Source of the DNA: Limnohabitans sp.
GTDB lineage: Bacteria > Bacteroidota > Bacteroidia > Flavobacteriales > Flavobacteriaceae
DNA length: 64,000 nucleotides
Direction: 5' to 3'
Assembly: GCA_030053945.1 (NCBI GenBank)
Contig: JASGCW010000002.1
Location: 62,001-126,000 of the forward strand
Shown here: one piece after another, positions 53,951-62,741 of the stretch
Layout of the letters: each line of letters starts with the position of its first letter
Position numbering within the stretch: position 1 is the first letter of the stretch
Program-made: the position numbers and the translations under genes
The notes under the pieces: generated by a model
Told to the model about the DNA's origin: nothing
The model's input: the letters and a program-made list of their open reading frames with translations, nothing else
The model's database searches: none

Positions 53951-54631
53951 TTATACAATTTCTGGATTGTTTACTTCTTTATTTAAGGTTGAATAATTTA
54001 ATAATTCTTCCATCAACAAATATACTTTCGTTGACTTTTCTACTGGGAAGAAATCATTTTTATTGGTGTCAGCTATTTTAGCTCTTTCTATTGCTTTTTC
54101 TATTCTATCTTTCTCTAAGTAAGATTTAGGGAAATTTTTCATTTTTGATTCGGTGTGTTTGGCACCTACTTCTGTTTTCATTTCAGCACTTGTATTGCTT
54201 TTAATTTTATGAGCCTCGTCTAAATGTAGATATTGCCATACTTCAAAGCAAAAATTACTTATATATAGATTTGCATCTTTTAAGTCTTTGCAGTATTTGT
54301 TAAGTTCAGGAAATTGTTCTTTAGGATGATCATCAACATCTAATACAAACCTAAACTTGTCATCCTCTGTAGGTGTTACAGATAAGTCTTTAGGAGGGTT
54401 TTCAATGAAAAATTTAACTCTCTCAATTAGTTTTTTTGGTTGTGAGCCAATAACTGTGTCTTTTTCTAAAATGTGAATTATACTTGCTTTCTTAGGAGGT
54501 AAATAGAGATGATTTATCATTTGAAAATAATGAAGTTCTTTATCGCCTTCGTAAACAATAAAAAATCTCGTAGCATCTTCAAAAGCTTCTCGTTTATTGT
54601 AATCTTGAATTTTAAATCGTTTTCTCTCCAT
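53951..54631 (-). CDS. RloB-like protein (TOPRIM-like putative nuclease)
   Basis: Protein of 226 residues matching the RloB layout. The N-terminal basic part (MERKRFKIQDYNKREAF) is followed by FFIVYEGDKELHYF, with the E28-G29 pair, then FVLDVDDHP with D98 and D100, then ISNFCFEVWQYLHL at 124-137, corresponding to the family pattern SNPCFE.W...H. The E and D.D order is that of a TOPRIM-type metal site. RloB proteins occur with the RloA ATPase, originally noted inside type I restriction loci. The gene follows the ATPase by six bases. Nuclease activity is inferred. Confidence 0.78.
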   Translation of the reverse strand: MERKRFKIQDYNKREAFEDATRFFIVYEGDKELHYFQMINHLYLPPKKASIIHILEKDTVIGSQPKKLIERVKFFIENPPKDLSVTPTEDDKFRFVLDVDDHPKEQFPELNKYCKDLKDANLYISNFCFEVWQYLHLDEAHKIKSNTSAEMKTEVGAKHTESKMKNFPKSYLEKDRIEKAIERAKIADTNKNDFFPVEKSTKVYLLMEELLNYSTLNKEVNNPEIV

Positions 54632-54637
54632 TGGATA

Positions 54638-55999
54638 TTAAAATTCTTCTTTAACCAATTTAGAAAAATCACCTAAAAATGGAATCCCACCATATCTTCC
54701 TTGTAAATATCCCCTCTCCAAAACCTTGTCCCCTCTAGGGTTAAAATTACTTAAAGGATAGAATTCTGTGCTACCATCTGCTTTTTTCTCCGTGAACCAA
54801 ATTTCATCACGACGTAATAATTCGTCATCTAATAAATGACTTTCGTGGGTAGTAAAAATCAATTGACTATTCGTTTTAGAACTTTCTGAATATAATTTTA
54901 AAAGTTGTTTTGCCAATAATGGATGTATACTTCTTTCCAGCTCATCTATTACAAACGTAACATCATCTTCGAAAATTAATTCTTCTAAAGCTGGTGAAAG
55001 TTCAAATAACCTATTTGTTCCATCAGATTCTTCGCTAAAATCAAATGGAAAATTTGATTTTTCGTGCTTGGTATTAATATTTAGAACTAGATATTTATTG
55101 TCTTCTTTAATAAGACTGAAAAAATCTTTTCCATTTTGAAAAACCAAAGCCTTTTTCTCTTTATCTTCTTCTTTTGCTTTTTCTCTTAGATTTTCAAATT
55201 GATCTATTATTTTATTTTTAAAATTTTCATCATCAATTCCAAAAAAATCATTTGCAGGTATTTTTGCAATTACAATTTTTTCAATTCCAGTAGCACTTTC
55301 AGAAAGAATTTTATTTGCAAATTCTAATTTTTTTTCTCCTAAAAAAATTGATTTAGCGTATTCTGTATTGTATGAACTTGGATAAATTATGTGAATTTTA
55401 GAAAAAGCGTCAACAATTTTATCTAAAATATTATTATTATCAAAAACTAGATAACAAGTATTTAATACTGTTTCATTGTCTTTAAGCTGTTTCTTTAAAA
55501 ATTTTGTAACAAATTTTACTTCTTCTTTATCATTAAAATACTTTCCAAAAGTAATTTTATCATCTTTTCGTTCAAATAATAGTTCTTCTTTACTTTTATC
55601 TACAGATTCTATTAAATACAACCATTCTTCGATTATTTTACCTTTATGTATTTCTACTGCATAGTCAAAATGTATTCCTTGATAAGAATACTCAATTCTA
55701 AATGTGGACGACTTTTCTAAATAATTTTCATCTAATCTAAAACGACTTCTTTGCGGAACTAAAAACTCAACATCACTTGTTACTATAGACTTTAAAAAGG
55801 AAATTGCCTTTGCCAAATTACTTTTCCCAGCTGCATTAGCACCATAAATAGCAGCGGTTTTTAATACTTCAACACCTGAATTTGTTTTCTTTATATGGTG
55901 TGTTAATGATCTAGAACCGTTTCCTTTGCTAGGAAGCATATTGAATTCAGTCTCTTCTTTAAAAGACATAAAATTACTGACAACAAAACGAATTAGCAT
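54638..55999 (-). CDS. RloA-like AAA_15 ATPase
   Basis: SMC/ABC-type ATPase of 453 residues. It starts MLIRFVVSNFMSFKEETEF, with Walker A G53-A-N-A-A-G-K-S60, a helical coiled insert in the middle, Walker B FVIDELERSIHP near residue 350 and the H-loop TTHESHLLD shortly after. This is the AAA_15 group used in RloAB, PARIS and AbiLi-like anti-phage modules. It is paired with the RloB-like gene downstream. The two lie between metG and the HAD gene, same strand; a metG terminator separates them from metG. Base composition is visibly AT-richer than in metG. Confidence 0.85.
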   Translation of the reverse strand: MLIRFVVSNFMSFKEETEFNMLPSKGNGSRSLTHHIKKTNSGVEVLKTAAIYGANAAGKSNLAKAISFLKSIVTSDVEFLVPQRSRFRLDENYLEKSSTFRIEYSYQGIHFDYAVEIHKGKIIEEWLYLIESVDKSKEELLFERKDDKITFGKYFNDKEEVKFVTKFLKKQLKDNETVLNTCYLVFDNNNILDKIVDAFSKIHIIYPSSYNTEYAKSIFLGEKKLEFANKILSESATGIEKIVIAKIPANDFFGIDDENFKNKIIDQFENLREKAKEEDKEKKALVFQNGKDFFSLIKEDNKYLVLNINTKHEKSNFPFDFSEESDGTNRLFELSPALEELIFEDDVTFVIDELERSIHPLLAKQLLKLYSESSKTNSQLIFTTHESHLLDDELLRRDEIWFTEKKADGSTEFYPLSNFNPRGDKVLERGYLQGRYGGIPFLGDFSKLVKEEF

Positions 56000-56022
56000 A
56001 CTCGATTTTTTCGTTTAAAGTT

Positions 56023-56060
56023 AAAAAATAAAGCGCTAAAATACTACTTTTAGCGCTTTA
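56023..56060 (-). terminator. Rho-independent terminator of metG
   Basis: A perfect 13-bp stem (TAAAGCGCTAAAA at 56029-56041 and TTTTAGCGCTTTA at 56048-56060) is followed on the minus strand by a T-run complementary to 56023-56028. It isolates metG from the RloA-like gene, whose own promoter should lie inside or just after this structure. Confidence 0.88.
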
Positions 56061-56089
56061 AAATTTATTTTAACGATTTTTTCGTAAAT

Positions 56090-58159
56090 CTAAGCAATCG
56101 CTGCACCATTTTCAACTCCTTCAGCCTCTGGATTAACGAAAACTAATTTTCCTTCAGCATTTTGAGTTAATAATAACATTCCTTGGCTTTCTACACCACG
56201 TAAAGCACGAGGGGCTAAGTTTACTAATACGGTTACACGTTTGCCAACAACTTCTTCTGGAGTGAAATGTTCTGCTATTCCCGAAACAATGGTACGAACA
56301 TCAATTCCTGTATCCACTTTTAATACTAAAAGTTTGTCTGCTTTTGGCATTTTTTCTGCCTCGATAATCGTTCCTACACGTAAATCAATTTTTGAAAAAT
56401 CATCAAAAGTAGCTGTTTCTTTCTGTGGCATAATGTTATTTTTTGTGGAAGCTGTTTCGGCTTTATTTGCTGTTTTTGTAGCTTCTAATTTATCAATTTG
56501 TTTTTGGATTTCGGTGTCTTCGATTTGCGCAAATAATATTTCCGCTTGACCTATTTGGTGACCAGCTTTTGTTAAATTCCAATTTTCAAATTCTAAATTC
56601 CAATTATTTGGTTGAATATTTAAAATTTTAGACAATTTAGCTGATGTAAATGGTAAAAACGGTTCACATAAAGTTGCTAATGCAGAAGCAATTTGTAAGG
56701 CTACATACATTTGTGTTTTCACGCGTTCTTCATCGGTTTTAATAACTTTCCAAGGCTCTTCATCAGCCAGATATTTATTTCCTAAACGGGCAACATTCAT
56801 CATTTCTCCTAAAGCTTCTCTAAATCTATATCTTTCTATTGAAGATGCTATAACTGAAGGGTAGGCTTTTAATTCCGTTAAAGTTGCTTCATCTATTTCA
56901 GTGAAAGTATTTGGAGCAGGAACAATTCCGTTATAATATTTATTAGTTAAAACAACTACACGATTAATAAAATTCCCGAAAATAGCCGCTAATTCATTGT
57001 TGTTTCTCGCTTGAAAAGACTTCCAAGTAAAGTCGTTATCTTGATTTTCTGGGGCATTAGCTGTTAAGGCATAACGCAATACATCTTGCTTTTCAGGGAA
57101 GTCTAAAAGGTATTCGTGTAACCACACTGCCCAGTTTTTAGATGTCGATAATTTGTTTCCCTCTAAATTCAAGAACTCGTTCGCAGGCACGTTGTCTGGT
57201 AAAATATAATCGCCGTGTGCTTTAAGCATTGCTGGGAAAATCACGCAGTGGAAAACGATATTGTCTTTTCCTATAAAGTGAACCAACTTGGTATCTTGGT
57301 CTTTCCAGTAGGGTTCCCAATCTTTTCCTTCTCTTTGTGCCCATTCTTTAGTAGATGAAATATAACCAATAGGCGCATCAAACCAAACATATAGTTTTTT
57401 ACCTTCTGCACCTTCTACAGGCACATCAATACCCCAATCTAAATCACGGGTTACTGCACGAGGTTCTAAACCGCCATCTATCCACGATTTTACTTGACCA
57501 TAGACATTGGGTTTCCAATCATTTTTATGTCCGTCAATAATCCATTCTTTCAAGAAAGCATCATATTGATTTAAGGGCAAAAACCAGTGTTTAGTCGATT
57601 TTAGAACAGGTTTTGTTCCTGTAATTGTCGATTTTGGATTAATTAAATCGGTTGCATTTAATGAAGTTCCACATTTTTCACATTGATCTCCATAAGCTTC
57701 TTCGTTTCCGCATTTAGGACAAGTCCCTATAACAAATCTATCGGCTAAAAATTGATTTGCCTGTTCATCATAAAGTTGCTCAGTTACCTCTTCAATAAAT
57801 TTCCCTTCATCATACATTTTTTTGAAGAATGCAGATGCCGTTTCGTGATGTATTTTAGCCGAAGTACGAGAATAGTTATCAAAAGAAATTCCAAAATCTT
57901 CAAATGATTTACGAATAATTCCGTCATATTTATCAATTACTTCTTGTGGTGTTATACCTTCTTTCTTGGCTTTCATAGAAATAGCCACACCGTGTTCGTC
58001 ACTACCACAAATAAAGGCTACATCTTTACCTTGTAAACGTAGATAACGTGCATAAATATCAGAAGGAACATAAACTCCAGCTAAATGCCCAATGTGAATA
58101 GGACCATTAGTATATGGGAGTGCCGCTGTAATTGTATATCTTTTTGGATTCGTACTCAT
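56090..58159 (-). CDS. metG: Methionyl-tRNA synthetase
   Basis: Charges tRNA-Met. The catalytic domain has the HIGH motif ([10 protein letters not shown]), a zinc knuckle [19 protein letters not shown] near residue 140, and the KMSKS region in the form KLSTSKN. After the anticodon-binding helices, a C-terminal EMAP II-like tRNA-binding domain (about 590-689; [20 protein letters not shown]) supports dimerisation and tRNA affinity. The frame reaches a TTG at 58177, but the ATG at 58159 ([17 protein letters not shown]) is the expected start, giving 689 residues. The altered KMSKS loop is common in this clade. Confidence 0.95.
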   Translation of the reverse strand: MSTNPKRYTITAALPYTNGPIHIGHLAGVYVPSDIYARYLRLQGKDVAFICGSDEHGVAISMKAKKEGITPQEVIDKYDGIIRKSFEDFGISFDNYSRTSAKIHHETASAFFKKMYDEGKFIEEVTEQLYDEQANQFLADRFVIGTCPKCGNEEAYGDQCEKCGTSLNATDLINPKSTITGTKPVLKSTKHWFLPLNQYDAFLKEWIIDGHKNDWKPNVYGQVKSWIDGGLEPRAVTRDLDWGIDVPVEGAEGKKLYVWFDAPIGYISSTKEWAQREGKDWEPYWKDQDTKLVHFIGKDNIVFHCVIFPAMLKAHGDYILPDNVPANEFLNLEGNKLSTSKNWAVWLHEYLLDFPEKQDVLRYALTANAPENQDNDFTWKSFQARNNNELAAIFGNFINRVVVLTNKYYNGIVPAPNTFTEIDEATLTELKAYPSVIASSIERYRFREALGEMMNVARLGNKYLADEEPWKVIKTDEERVKTQMYVALQIASALATLCEPFLPFTSAKLSKILNIQPNNWNLEFENWNLTKAGHQIGQAEILFAQIEDTEIQKQIDKLEATKTANKAETASTKNNIMPQKETATFDDFSKIDLRVGTIIEAEKMPKADKLLVLKVDTGIDVRTIVSGIAEHFTPEEVVGKRVTVLVNLAPRALRGVESQGMLLLTQNAEGKLVFVNPEAEGVENGAAIA

Positions 58160-58220
58160 ACTATTTTTTTTAATCAAATGAATTGGAATAAAATTTGAAC
58201 TGATTTCAAAAATTAAGTTG

Positions 58221-58228
58221 CAAAAATA
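58221..58228 (-). promoter_or_regulatory. Candidate -7 element of metG
   Basis: On the minus strand TATTTTTG matches TAnnTTTG exactly and would give a leader of about 55 bases. The -33 partner is not evident. The divergent promoter of the LD-carboxypeptidase gene lies close by. Confidence 0.35.
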
Positions 58229-58244
58229 GTCGATTATACAGTAA

Positions 58245-58279
58245 TTGACGAAAATTATTACTCATTTTTATTACTTTTG
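58245..58279 (+). promoter_or_regulatory. Candidate promoter of the LD-carboxypeptidase gene
   Basis: TTG at 58245-58247 and TACTTTTG at 58272-58279 are 24 bases apart, close to the Bacteroidota pattern. Transcription would start near 58286. Since the in-frame TTG codon at 58277 lies inside the -7 box, translation must begin further on, at ATG 58292 or 58298. Confidence 0.5.
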
Positions 58280-58291
58280 AAAACACAAACA

Positions 58292-59257
58292 ATGAAAATG
58301 CTTCGGATTTTATTTATAATACTATTAGTTTCAAATTTATCCTATTCACAAAAAAAGATGATTACACCTCCTTATCTTAAAAAAGGCGATACTGTGGCTA
58401 TTGTCGCTACAGCGCGTAAAAACATTGATGACAACCTAAAACCCGCTATCGAACTATTGAATAGTTGGGGCTTAGAAGTCAAAATTGGAAGTTCTATAGG
58501 TTTGGATTTAAATCAATTAGCAGGAACCGATGAGCAACGTGCTAAAGATTTTCAAGATCAATTAGACAATCCAAACATTAAAATGATTTGGTGTGTTCGT
58601 GGTGGATATGGTACAGTTCGAATGGTTGATTTACTTGATTTTACAAAATTTAAGCAAAACCCAAAATGGATTGTTGGTTTTAGTGATGTAACGGTTTTAC
58701 ACAGTCATTTGAATACAATGGGTTATAAATCTATTCATGGAATTATGCCTGTTACTGTTGCAAAAGCTACTAAAGAAGCAAAAGAAAGTATGAAAGTAGC
58801 TCTTTTTGGACACGAACGCTTAGAATACGATTTGTTACCACATCCTATGAATAGATTTGGAACTGCTAAAGGTGAATTAGTAGGTGGAAATTTATCAATT
58901 TTATATAGTCTTTTTGGTTCTCCATCTGCTATTGATTGTACTGATAAGATTTTATTCATTGAAGATTTAGATGAGTATCTCTATCATATTGACCGAATGA
59001 TGATGAATTTAAAGCGTAATGGTTGTTTAGAAAGCATCAAAGGAATCCTTGTGGGCGGAATGACAAAAATGAAAGACAATGATATTCCGTGGGGCAAAGA
59101 TGCTTTACAAATTATTGAAGATGTAACTAAAAAATATAATATTCCTATTGTTTATGAATTCCCAGCGGGACATATAAGAGATAATAGAGCATTACCATTT
59201 GGTTCGCAAGTGACTTTGGATGTGAATAATGAATGTTCAAAAGTAATTTTTGATTGA
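58292..59257 (+). CDS. LD-carboxypeptidase (peptidase S66 family)
   Basis: Serine peptidase of the LdcA/MccF family that removes the terminal D-Ala from peptidoglycan tetrapeptides. The protein (321 residues from ATG 58292) starts with a signal peptide ending LSYSQ, so it is exported or a periplasmic enzyme. Family blocks are LKKGDTVAIVATA, CVRGGYGTVRMVD, the nucleophile region VGFSDVTVLHSHL and the later GELVGGNLSILYSLFGSP and FEFPAGHIRDNRALPFG-like segment (here YEFPAGHIRDNRALPFG) holding the catalytic His. It would act in murein recycling or remodelling. It is transcribed divergently from metG. Confidence 0.92.
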   Translation: MKMLRILFIILLVSNLSYSQKKMITPPYLKKGDTVAIVATARKNIDDNLKPAIELLNSWGLEVKIGSSIGLDLNQLAGTDEQRAKDFQDQLDNPNIKMIWCVRGGYGTVRMVDLLDFTKFKQNPKWIVGFSDVTVLHSHLNTMGYKSIHGIMPVTVAKATKEAKESMKVALFGHERLEYDLLPHPMNRFGTAKGELVGGNLSILYSLFGSPSAIDCTDKILFIEDLDEYLYHIDRMMMNLKRNGCLESIKGILVGGMTKMKDNDIPWGKDALQIIEDVTKKYNIPIVYEFPAGHIRDNRALPFGSQVTLDVNNECSKVIFD

Positions 59258-59350
59258 TGAATGATGATTAACGATTTCAGATTTAAGAAGTAAAGTACAA
59301 ACAGTAAACTTCATCATTCAAAAATCTTAAATCAAAAATCTTATATCTAA

Positions 59351-59710
59351 ATGGCAGAACACAACGAAATAGGCAAACAAGGAGAAGCGGTAGCAGTTGA
59401 TTATCTGCTTGAGAACGGTTATGAGATTTTAGAAAGAAATTACCAAGCGCAAAAAGCAGAAATTGACATCATAGCTCGTAAAGGAGATTGGTTAGTTGTT
59501 GTGGAAGTAAAAACCCGAACCTCAGTTGATTTTGGAAATCCAGAAGATTTTGTTGACAAGAAAAAAATAAAACTGCTTGTCAAAGCCATTGATGAATATG
59601 TACAAGAAACAGATTTAGACCTTGAAATCAGATTTGATATTATAGCAGTCCTAAAAAAAGGCAATGACTTCACTATCGAGCATTTAGAGGATGCATTTTA
59701 TCATTTTTAA
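59351..59710 (+). CDS. YraN-family protein (UPF0102), putative endonuclease-fold protein
   Basis: Small protein of 119 residues of the UPF0102 family, which has a PD-(D/E)XK nuclease fold. Visible motifs are GKQGEAVAVDYLLENGYEIL, then KAEIDIIARKGDWLVVVEVKTR with the D and ExK residues of the site, and the closing RFDIIAV. Its role in the cell is not established, perhaps in DNA recombination or RNA handling. It lies 93 bases after the LD-carboxypeptidase gene. Confidence 0.92.
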   Translation: MAEHNEIGKQGEAVAVDYLLENGYEILERNYQAQKAEIDIIARKGDWLVVVEVKTRTSVDFGNPEDFVDKKKIKLLVKAIDEYVQETDLDLEIRFDIIAVLKKGNDFTIEHLEDAFYHF

Positions 59711-59754
59711 AGAAATTTCACAAAATTATAGAATTCGCTATGCAAACATAACAC

Positions 59755-59793
59755 TGTTATATTTATAACATTTACTGTTATTTTTTAACTTTG
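59755..59793 (+). promoter_or_regulatory. Dyad and -7 element upstream of the ACT-like gene
   Basis: TGTTATA and TATAACA form a 7-bp dyad at 59755-59770 with a two-base centre. It is followed by TAACTTTG at 59786-59793, a TAnnTTTG match. The dyad covers the region where the -33 element should lie, so it could be an operator site. No clear TTG is present. Confidence 0.35.
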
Positions 59794-59827
59794 CATACTC
59801 GCACTTTGTGCAATTAAGCATAAATTT

Positions 59828-60490
59828 ATGAAAACGATATCATCTGTAGTTGAAAACTACATTAAATCAAAGCCTTTTTTGCTAAATGCTTTGGCTCAGG
59901 GAATTATTAATTTAACTTCCTTAGCACGTATTATGACAGAAGAATTAGAAAATGAATTAGGTAAAGATGTCAAGCAGGGAGCTATAATTATGGCTTTAAA
60001 ACGTCTTTCTGAAGATTTGAGTTTTCAGGTAAATCATAAGGTGACAAAAGTTTTAAAAGGAATTGGTGAAATTACAGTGCGTTCTTCATTAAATGATTAT
60101 ACATTTTTAGTATCTGATACAATTTTTCACAAACAAGCGGAACTTATTACCGAGTTGAATCAGCATCCTGATGTGTTTTTTACTTCTTCTCGAGGAGTAA
60201 ATGAGACAAATATTGTACTTAGTGATGCACTTAGTCATTTGATTGATAAGCATTTTAAAGGAGAAAAATTAACGCAAAAATTAGAGAATCTTTCTTCAAT
60301 AACAGTAAAGCTGCCAAAAGAAAATACGGTTACTCCAGGTATTTATTATTTCATTTTCCAACGTTTAGCGTGGGAAGGAATTGTAATTTATGAAGTGATT
60401 TCTACATCTAACGAGTTTACCGTTTTGGTTGACGATGAAGTAGTAGACAAGGCTTTCAAAATTATTAAAGATTTGAAGTTAACTAAATAA
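59828..60490 (+). CDS. ACT-domain-like protein of unknown function
   Basis: Protein of 220 residues often labelled aspartate kinase-like in Bacteroidota, but without a kinase domain. The N-terminal 80 residues form a helical part (VENYIKSKPFLLNALAQG, IMALKRLSED) resembling a small winged-helix unit. The C-terminal part contains two strand-helix-strand segments (YTFLVSDTIFHKQAELITEL and IYYFIFQRLAWEGIVIYEVI) with the ACT-type ending NEFTVLVDDEVVDKAFKII. ACT domains bind amino acids, so a ligand-responsive regulator is likely. A dyad lies upstream, which would suit autoregulation. The substrate is unknown. Confidence 0.72.
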   Translation: MKTISSVVENYIKSKPFLLNALAQGIINLTSLARIMTEELENELGKDVKQGAIIMALKRLSEDLSFQVNHKVTKVLKGIGEITVRSSLNDYTFLVSDTIFHKQAELITELNQHPDVFFTSSRGVNETNIVLSDALSHLIDKHFKGEKLTQKLENLSSITVKLPKENTVTPGIYYFIFQRLAWEGIVIYEVISTSNEFTVLVDDEVVDKAFKIIKDLKLTK

Positions 60491-60560
60491 AAAATAATCT
60501 TTCAAAGGTGAAATCTAAATTTTAAGAATCGATTCAGCTTTTTTGATAAGGACTTGAATA

Positions 60561-60597
60561 AAAAAAGGTTGTCTTAAAGCCAAGGCAACCTTTTTTT
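60561..60597 (+). terminator. Rho-independent terminator after the ACT-like gene
   Basis: AAAAAAGGTTGTCTT at 60561-60575 pairs with AAGGCAACCTTTTTT at 60582-60596 with one wobble, followed by a T-tract. It lies about 70 bases after the stop codon. Confidence 0.88.
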
Positions 60598-60638
60598 ATT
60601 TTGTCAGTAATATTTATATTGCATAAATTTTTAAGTTG

Positions 60639-62741
60639 ATGAATACAAAAATTATTGCGCCTAGTCCAAAACAAATCCCTTTAAATTTAACAGACTTATC
60701 AAAAGAATATTTCTTTAAATCTACTTTAGCAATTCTAGGAATCATACTATTTTTTGTATTGTATGTTTCAATGATTTATGGATTATTTTTATTGGTAAAA
60801 GAAGCTATTTTTTATGAAATTCAAACTATAAACAAGCTTACCATTTTGATAAAATTAGGAGCAATAGCTGGTTCAGTAATGCTATTATTGTTCACATTTA
60901 AGTTTGTATTTAAGTTAAGGAATATTCAACCAGAAAATAGAATCAAATTAGACAAGGATGAAAATTTAGAATTGTTTGAATTTATTCATCAAATATGTAA
61001 AGAAACAGGAGCACCTAAACCAAAATCTATTTATATAGACCCAGATGTTAATGCTTATGTAAGATACACGAATGTTTGGTTGAGTTTGTTTTTTCCAACT
61101 GGTAAGGATTTGACAATTGGTTTAGGACTTGTTAGTACATTGAATTTGAGTGAATTTAAGGCAGTAATGGCACATGAATTTGGCCATTTCGCTCAAAAAA
61201 GTATGAAAATAGGTAGTTATATTCATAGTGCTAACACCATTATCCACGATATGATTTTTAATAGAGACAAATGGGATGATATATTGGATCAATGGCGAAA
61301 TTCAGATATTAGACTTTCAGCTGCCGCTTGGGTAATTACACCTGTAATTTGGTTAATTAGAAAGGCTTTAGAGTTGTTTTATATGTTCTTAAACATTATG
61401 CATTCTTCTCTGTCCAGAGAAATGGAGTTTAATGCCGACAAAGTGGCCGTAAAAAGTGCTGGAAGTACTGCTATAGTATCAGCTTTATGGAAATTAGATT
61501 ATGGCTTTAATTATTGGAATACAATTTTAAACAATGCGTATTATGCTTCTAAGAAAAATATTTTCACATCTAATCTGTATCATCATAAACTTAATTATGC
61601 TTTAAAGAACAAGCCTCTGCTAGAAGAGAAATATAATACATTAGAAATTGAAGATAATGGTTCTAAAAAGTTCTTTGAGATAAATGAAAATTCAAGTGTT
61701 AGTATGTATGCTAGCCATCCACCAAGTGATCAAAGAGAAAAAAGTGCAAAATCTCCTTTTGTTGAATGTGAAATAGATGAACGTTCTGCTTGGGTACTGT
61801 TTTCTAAAAGTGAGAAAGTACAATGTGAAATGACAAAATTTATTTATGATAAATATTTTAATTTACAGCCCGATAAGTTTGCAACTGATATAGAATTTGA
61901 GAATTTTATTGAATCAGAAACAAGGGACTCCAATCTTGTAGATGAATATCTAAATACATTTCAAAATAGATTCATATCTATACCAGAAACAAGCGTTTTA
62001 AAACAAGAAACTGCTTTTGAAGGTGAGTTTAGACTGAGGCTCGATAAATTAAAAGCTGAGATAAAACTATTAATGGAGCCAGTAATTCAATTAGAAGAAA
62101 AAATGACTCTAGCAGCTCAAATTGCAAATAATGAGACAAAGATAAAATCGTTTGAATTTAATGGGGTTGAGTACAATAAAAAAAATATTGCAGAGGGGTA
62201 TAACCAAATTTTTAATGAAAGAGAGAAGCTTTTCAATGAAACGTTCAAAGAATGGGATAATCTTTTTATTATTTCACATTATAAATTATCCATTAAGTTC
62301 AATTTAGAAAGGGATTATCTGCTACTTATACAACAACAACAAAGAATAATTAATATTTATAGAAAAATTATTGAAATTAAAAATTTAATTATAAGTGATA
62401 TTCAAGCTTTACAATCTAAATCTGAAGTAACTCCTTCAATGGTTTCAAGTTTATCTGAGGATATTATTCAATATACTTTTAAAATAAATGATGAAATTAA
62501 TACCATCAATCAGGATAATTTTGTTTCGATTTCTAATATCGATTCACTTCAGGAAATGAAAGAAGCACTGATTGACGGAGGGGAAATACAAAAAGAAATT
62601 AGTAACATTTTCGAAAATGGAGGTTTAGATAGAATATTAAATGCAATTGAAAACGGATTGATAAATTGTAATCGCGTTGAAAATAAAAACACAGATGAAG
62701 TTTTAAGATTTAATAAAAAATTAATTGAAATGGAAGCTTAA
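60639..62741 (+). CDS. Large M48-family membrane metalloprotease
   Basis: Membrane-bound zinc protease of 700 residues. Two N-terminal helices (about 30-55 and 70-92) precede the peptidase domain with the zinc site H179-E180-F-G-H183 in MAHEFGHFAQ and the third ligand region SREMEFNADKVAVKSAG. Two more hydrophobic segments (about 225-250) lie between. The C-terminal 300 residues are helical and charged, with no match to HtpX or Ste24, so the protein is much longer than those. A TTG directly precedes the ATG at 60639; the ATG is used. The stop overlaps that of mfd on the other strand (bases 62739-62740 shared). Confidence 0.87.
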   Translation: MNTKIIAPSPKQIPLNLTDLSKEYFFKSTLAILGIILFFVLYVSMIYGLFLLVKEAIFYEIQTINKLTILIKLGAIAGSVMLLLFTFKFVFKLRNIQPENRIKLDKDENLELFEFIHQICKETGAPKPKSIYIDPDVNAYVRYTNVWLSLFFPTGKDLTIGLGLVSTLNLSEFKAVMAHEFGHFAQKSMKIGSYIHSANTIIHDMIFNRDKWDDILDQWRNSDIRLSAAAWVITPVIWLIRKALELFYMFLNIMHSSLSREMEFNADKVAVKSAGSTAIVSALWKLDYGFNYWNTILNNAYYASKKNIFTSNLYHHKLNYALKNKPLLEEKYNTLEIEDNGSKKFFEINENSSVSMYASHPPSDQREKSAKSPFVECEIDERSAWVLFSKSEKVQCEMTKFIYDKYFNLQPDKFATDIEFENFIESETRDSNLVDEYLNTFQNRFISIPETSVLKQETAFEGEFRLRLDKLKAEIKLLMEPVIQLEEKMTLAAQIANNETKIKSFEFNGVEYNKKNIAEGYNQIFNEREKLFNETFKEWDNLFIISHYKLSIKFNLERDYLLLIQQQQRIINIYRKIIEIKNLIISDIQALQSKSEVTPSMVSSLSEDIIQYTFKINDEINTINQDNFVSISNIDSLQEMKEALIDGGEIQKEISNIFENGGLDRILNAIENGLINCNRVENKNTDEVLRFNKKLIEMEA

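Noticed and set aside
57130..57180. KLSTS in place of KMSKS in methionyl-tRNA synthetase as a defect
   Set aside because: The variation is typical for this clade and the rest of the enzyme is intact.
58160..58177. Longer metG with a TTG start
   Set aside because: The ATG at 58159 matches the expected family N-terminus; the TTG extension adds unrelated residues.
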